DNA of 64,000 nt, taken from Dactylorhiza incarnata (Eukaryota; Streptophyta; Magnoliopsida; Asparagales; Orchidaceae). The stretch covers positions 4,154,001 to 4,218,000 of the forward strand of contig JAWHQI010000068.1 of NCBI GenBank assembly GCA_033032865.1, written 5' to 3'. Both the position numbers and the translations under genes were made by a program. Position 1 is the first letter of the stretch; the number at the start of each line of letters is the position of its first letter. The notes below the pieces were generated by a model. It saw only the letters and a list, made by a program, of their open reading frames with translations. It did no database searches and was not told the DNA's origin. Below are positions 63,811 to 64,000 of this stretch, in pieces.

Positions 63811-64000
63811 TAAGTGGTGGCAGACGCTTGTGAGTTGGTGCGAATGATCCAGGAGCGCATGAAGGTTGCTCAGGATCGGCAGGCAAAGTATTTTAATGCG
63901 CGTCACAGAAATGTGGAATTTGTGGTAGGCGACATGGTCTACTTGAAGATCAAGCCATTCAAAGGCGTTTCACGAATTCGGCTACTCAAGAAATTGAGTC
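63811..64000 (+). pseudogene. pol: Element J integrase C-terminal part (runs off window)
   Basis: In the same frame after two consecutive stops (TAA TAA, 63808-63813) the sequence reads ADACELVRMIQERMKVAQDR, YFNARHRNVEFVVGDMVYLK and FKGVSRIRLLKKLS. It matches the K segment at 1000-1170 and continues beyond the window, where a chromodomain would be expected. Confidence 0.85.

Larger units (their letters stand above)
57482..64000 (+). mobile_element. Element J: Tekay-like gypsy element, 3' end outside window
   Basis: The 5' LTR, PBS, gag, protease, RT, RNase H and integrase are in order; the element runs past 64000. Multiple stops and at least one frameshift make it non-functional. It inserted into the N fragment. 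Confidence 0.92.

Overview
This window is a block of nested plant LTR retrotransposons. I found no host gene, tRNA or rRNA gene, or CRISPR array; essentially every part that can be interpreted is mobile DNA. The elements are Ty3/gypsy (Tekay-like and Athila-like) and Ty1/copia (Sirevirus-like), with one MITE and a cluster of SINE-like inverted repeats. This points to intergenic heterochromatin of a large angiosperm genome. I cannot assign a species. Element letters used below are my own labels.

Layout. (1) 1-2921: K, a decayed minus-strand Tekay-like gypsy (3' LTR plus pol), cut by L. (2) 2922-5196 and 11252-11533: L, plus-strand Tekay-like (5' LTR, PBS, start of gag). Inside L sits A (5197-11246, TSD CTCAT), a complete pol-less Athila-like element. 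(3) 11534-17439: H, the 3' part of a minus-strand Sirevirus-like copia, with a Harbinger-type MITE (15236-16144) at the end of pol. (4) 17440-21836: I, the 3' part of a pol-less copia carrying a large extra ORF. (5) 21837-39001: D, a second pol-less Athila-like element with its 5' tip deleted. Its 5' LTR is split by B (23113-33662, TSD CCAAG), a nearly complete Athila-like gag-pol element. (6) 39002-39222 and 57427-57481: N, a plus-strand piece of the same extra ORF, split by F. (7) 39223-57421: a recombinant chain of two minus-strand pol-less copia elements, F and E. It contains a solo LTR (M, TSD ACAGT) and a 1.6-kb composite of SINE-like inverted repeats (TSD TTCTC) inside E's extra ORF. 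(8) 57482-64000: J, plus-strand Tekay-like, running off the window.

The most interesting content is a system of pol-less retrotransposons with extra genes. E and F carry Gag followed directly by a 650-860 codon ORF (N-terminal alpha/beta-looking domain, acidic linker, coiled coil, C-terminal WSPxSR motif). Each copy with its 5' end present has a TATA box about 110-120 bp upstream of the start, and each is threaded with in-frame GGGGGAG polypurine tracts. A and D carry a different 410-430 codon ORF with an N-terminal zinc knuckle and a shared C-terminal motif. The A, B and D elements each have two matching PPT-like sequences. In addition, nearly every LTR here, gypsy or copia, carries an array of short CpG-rich palindromes just upstream of its TATA box. 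One motif, TTCGTCGAA, recurs in LTRs of both superfamilies.
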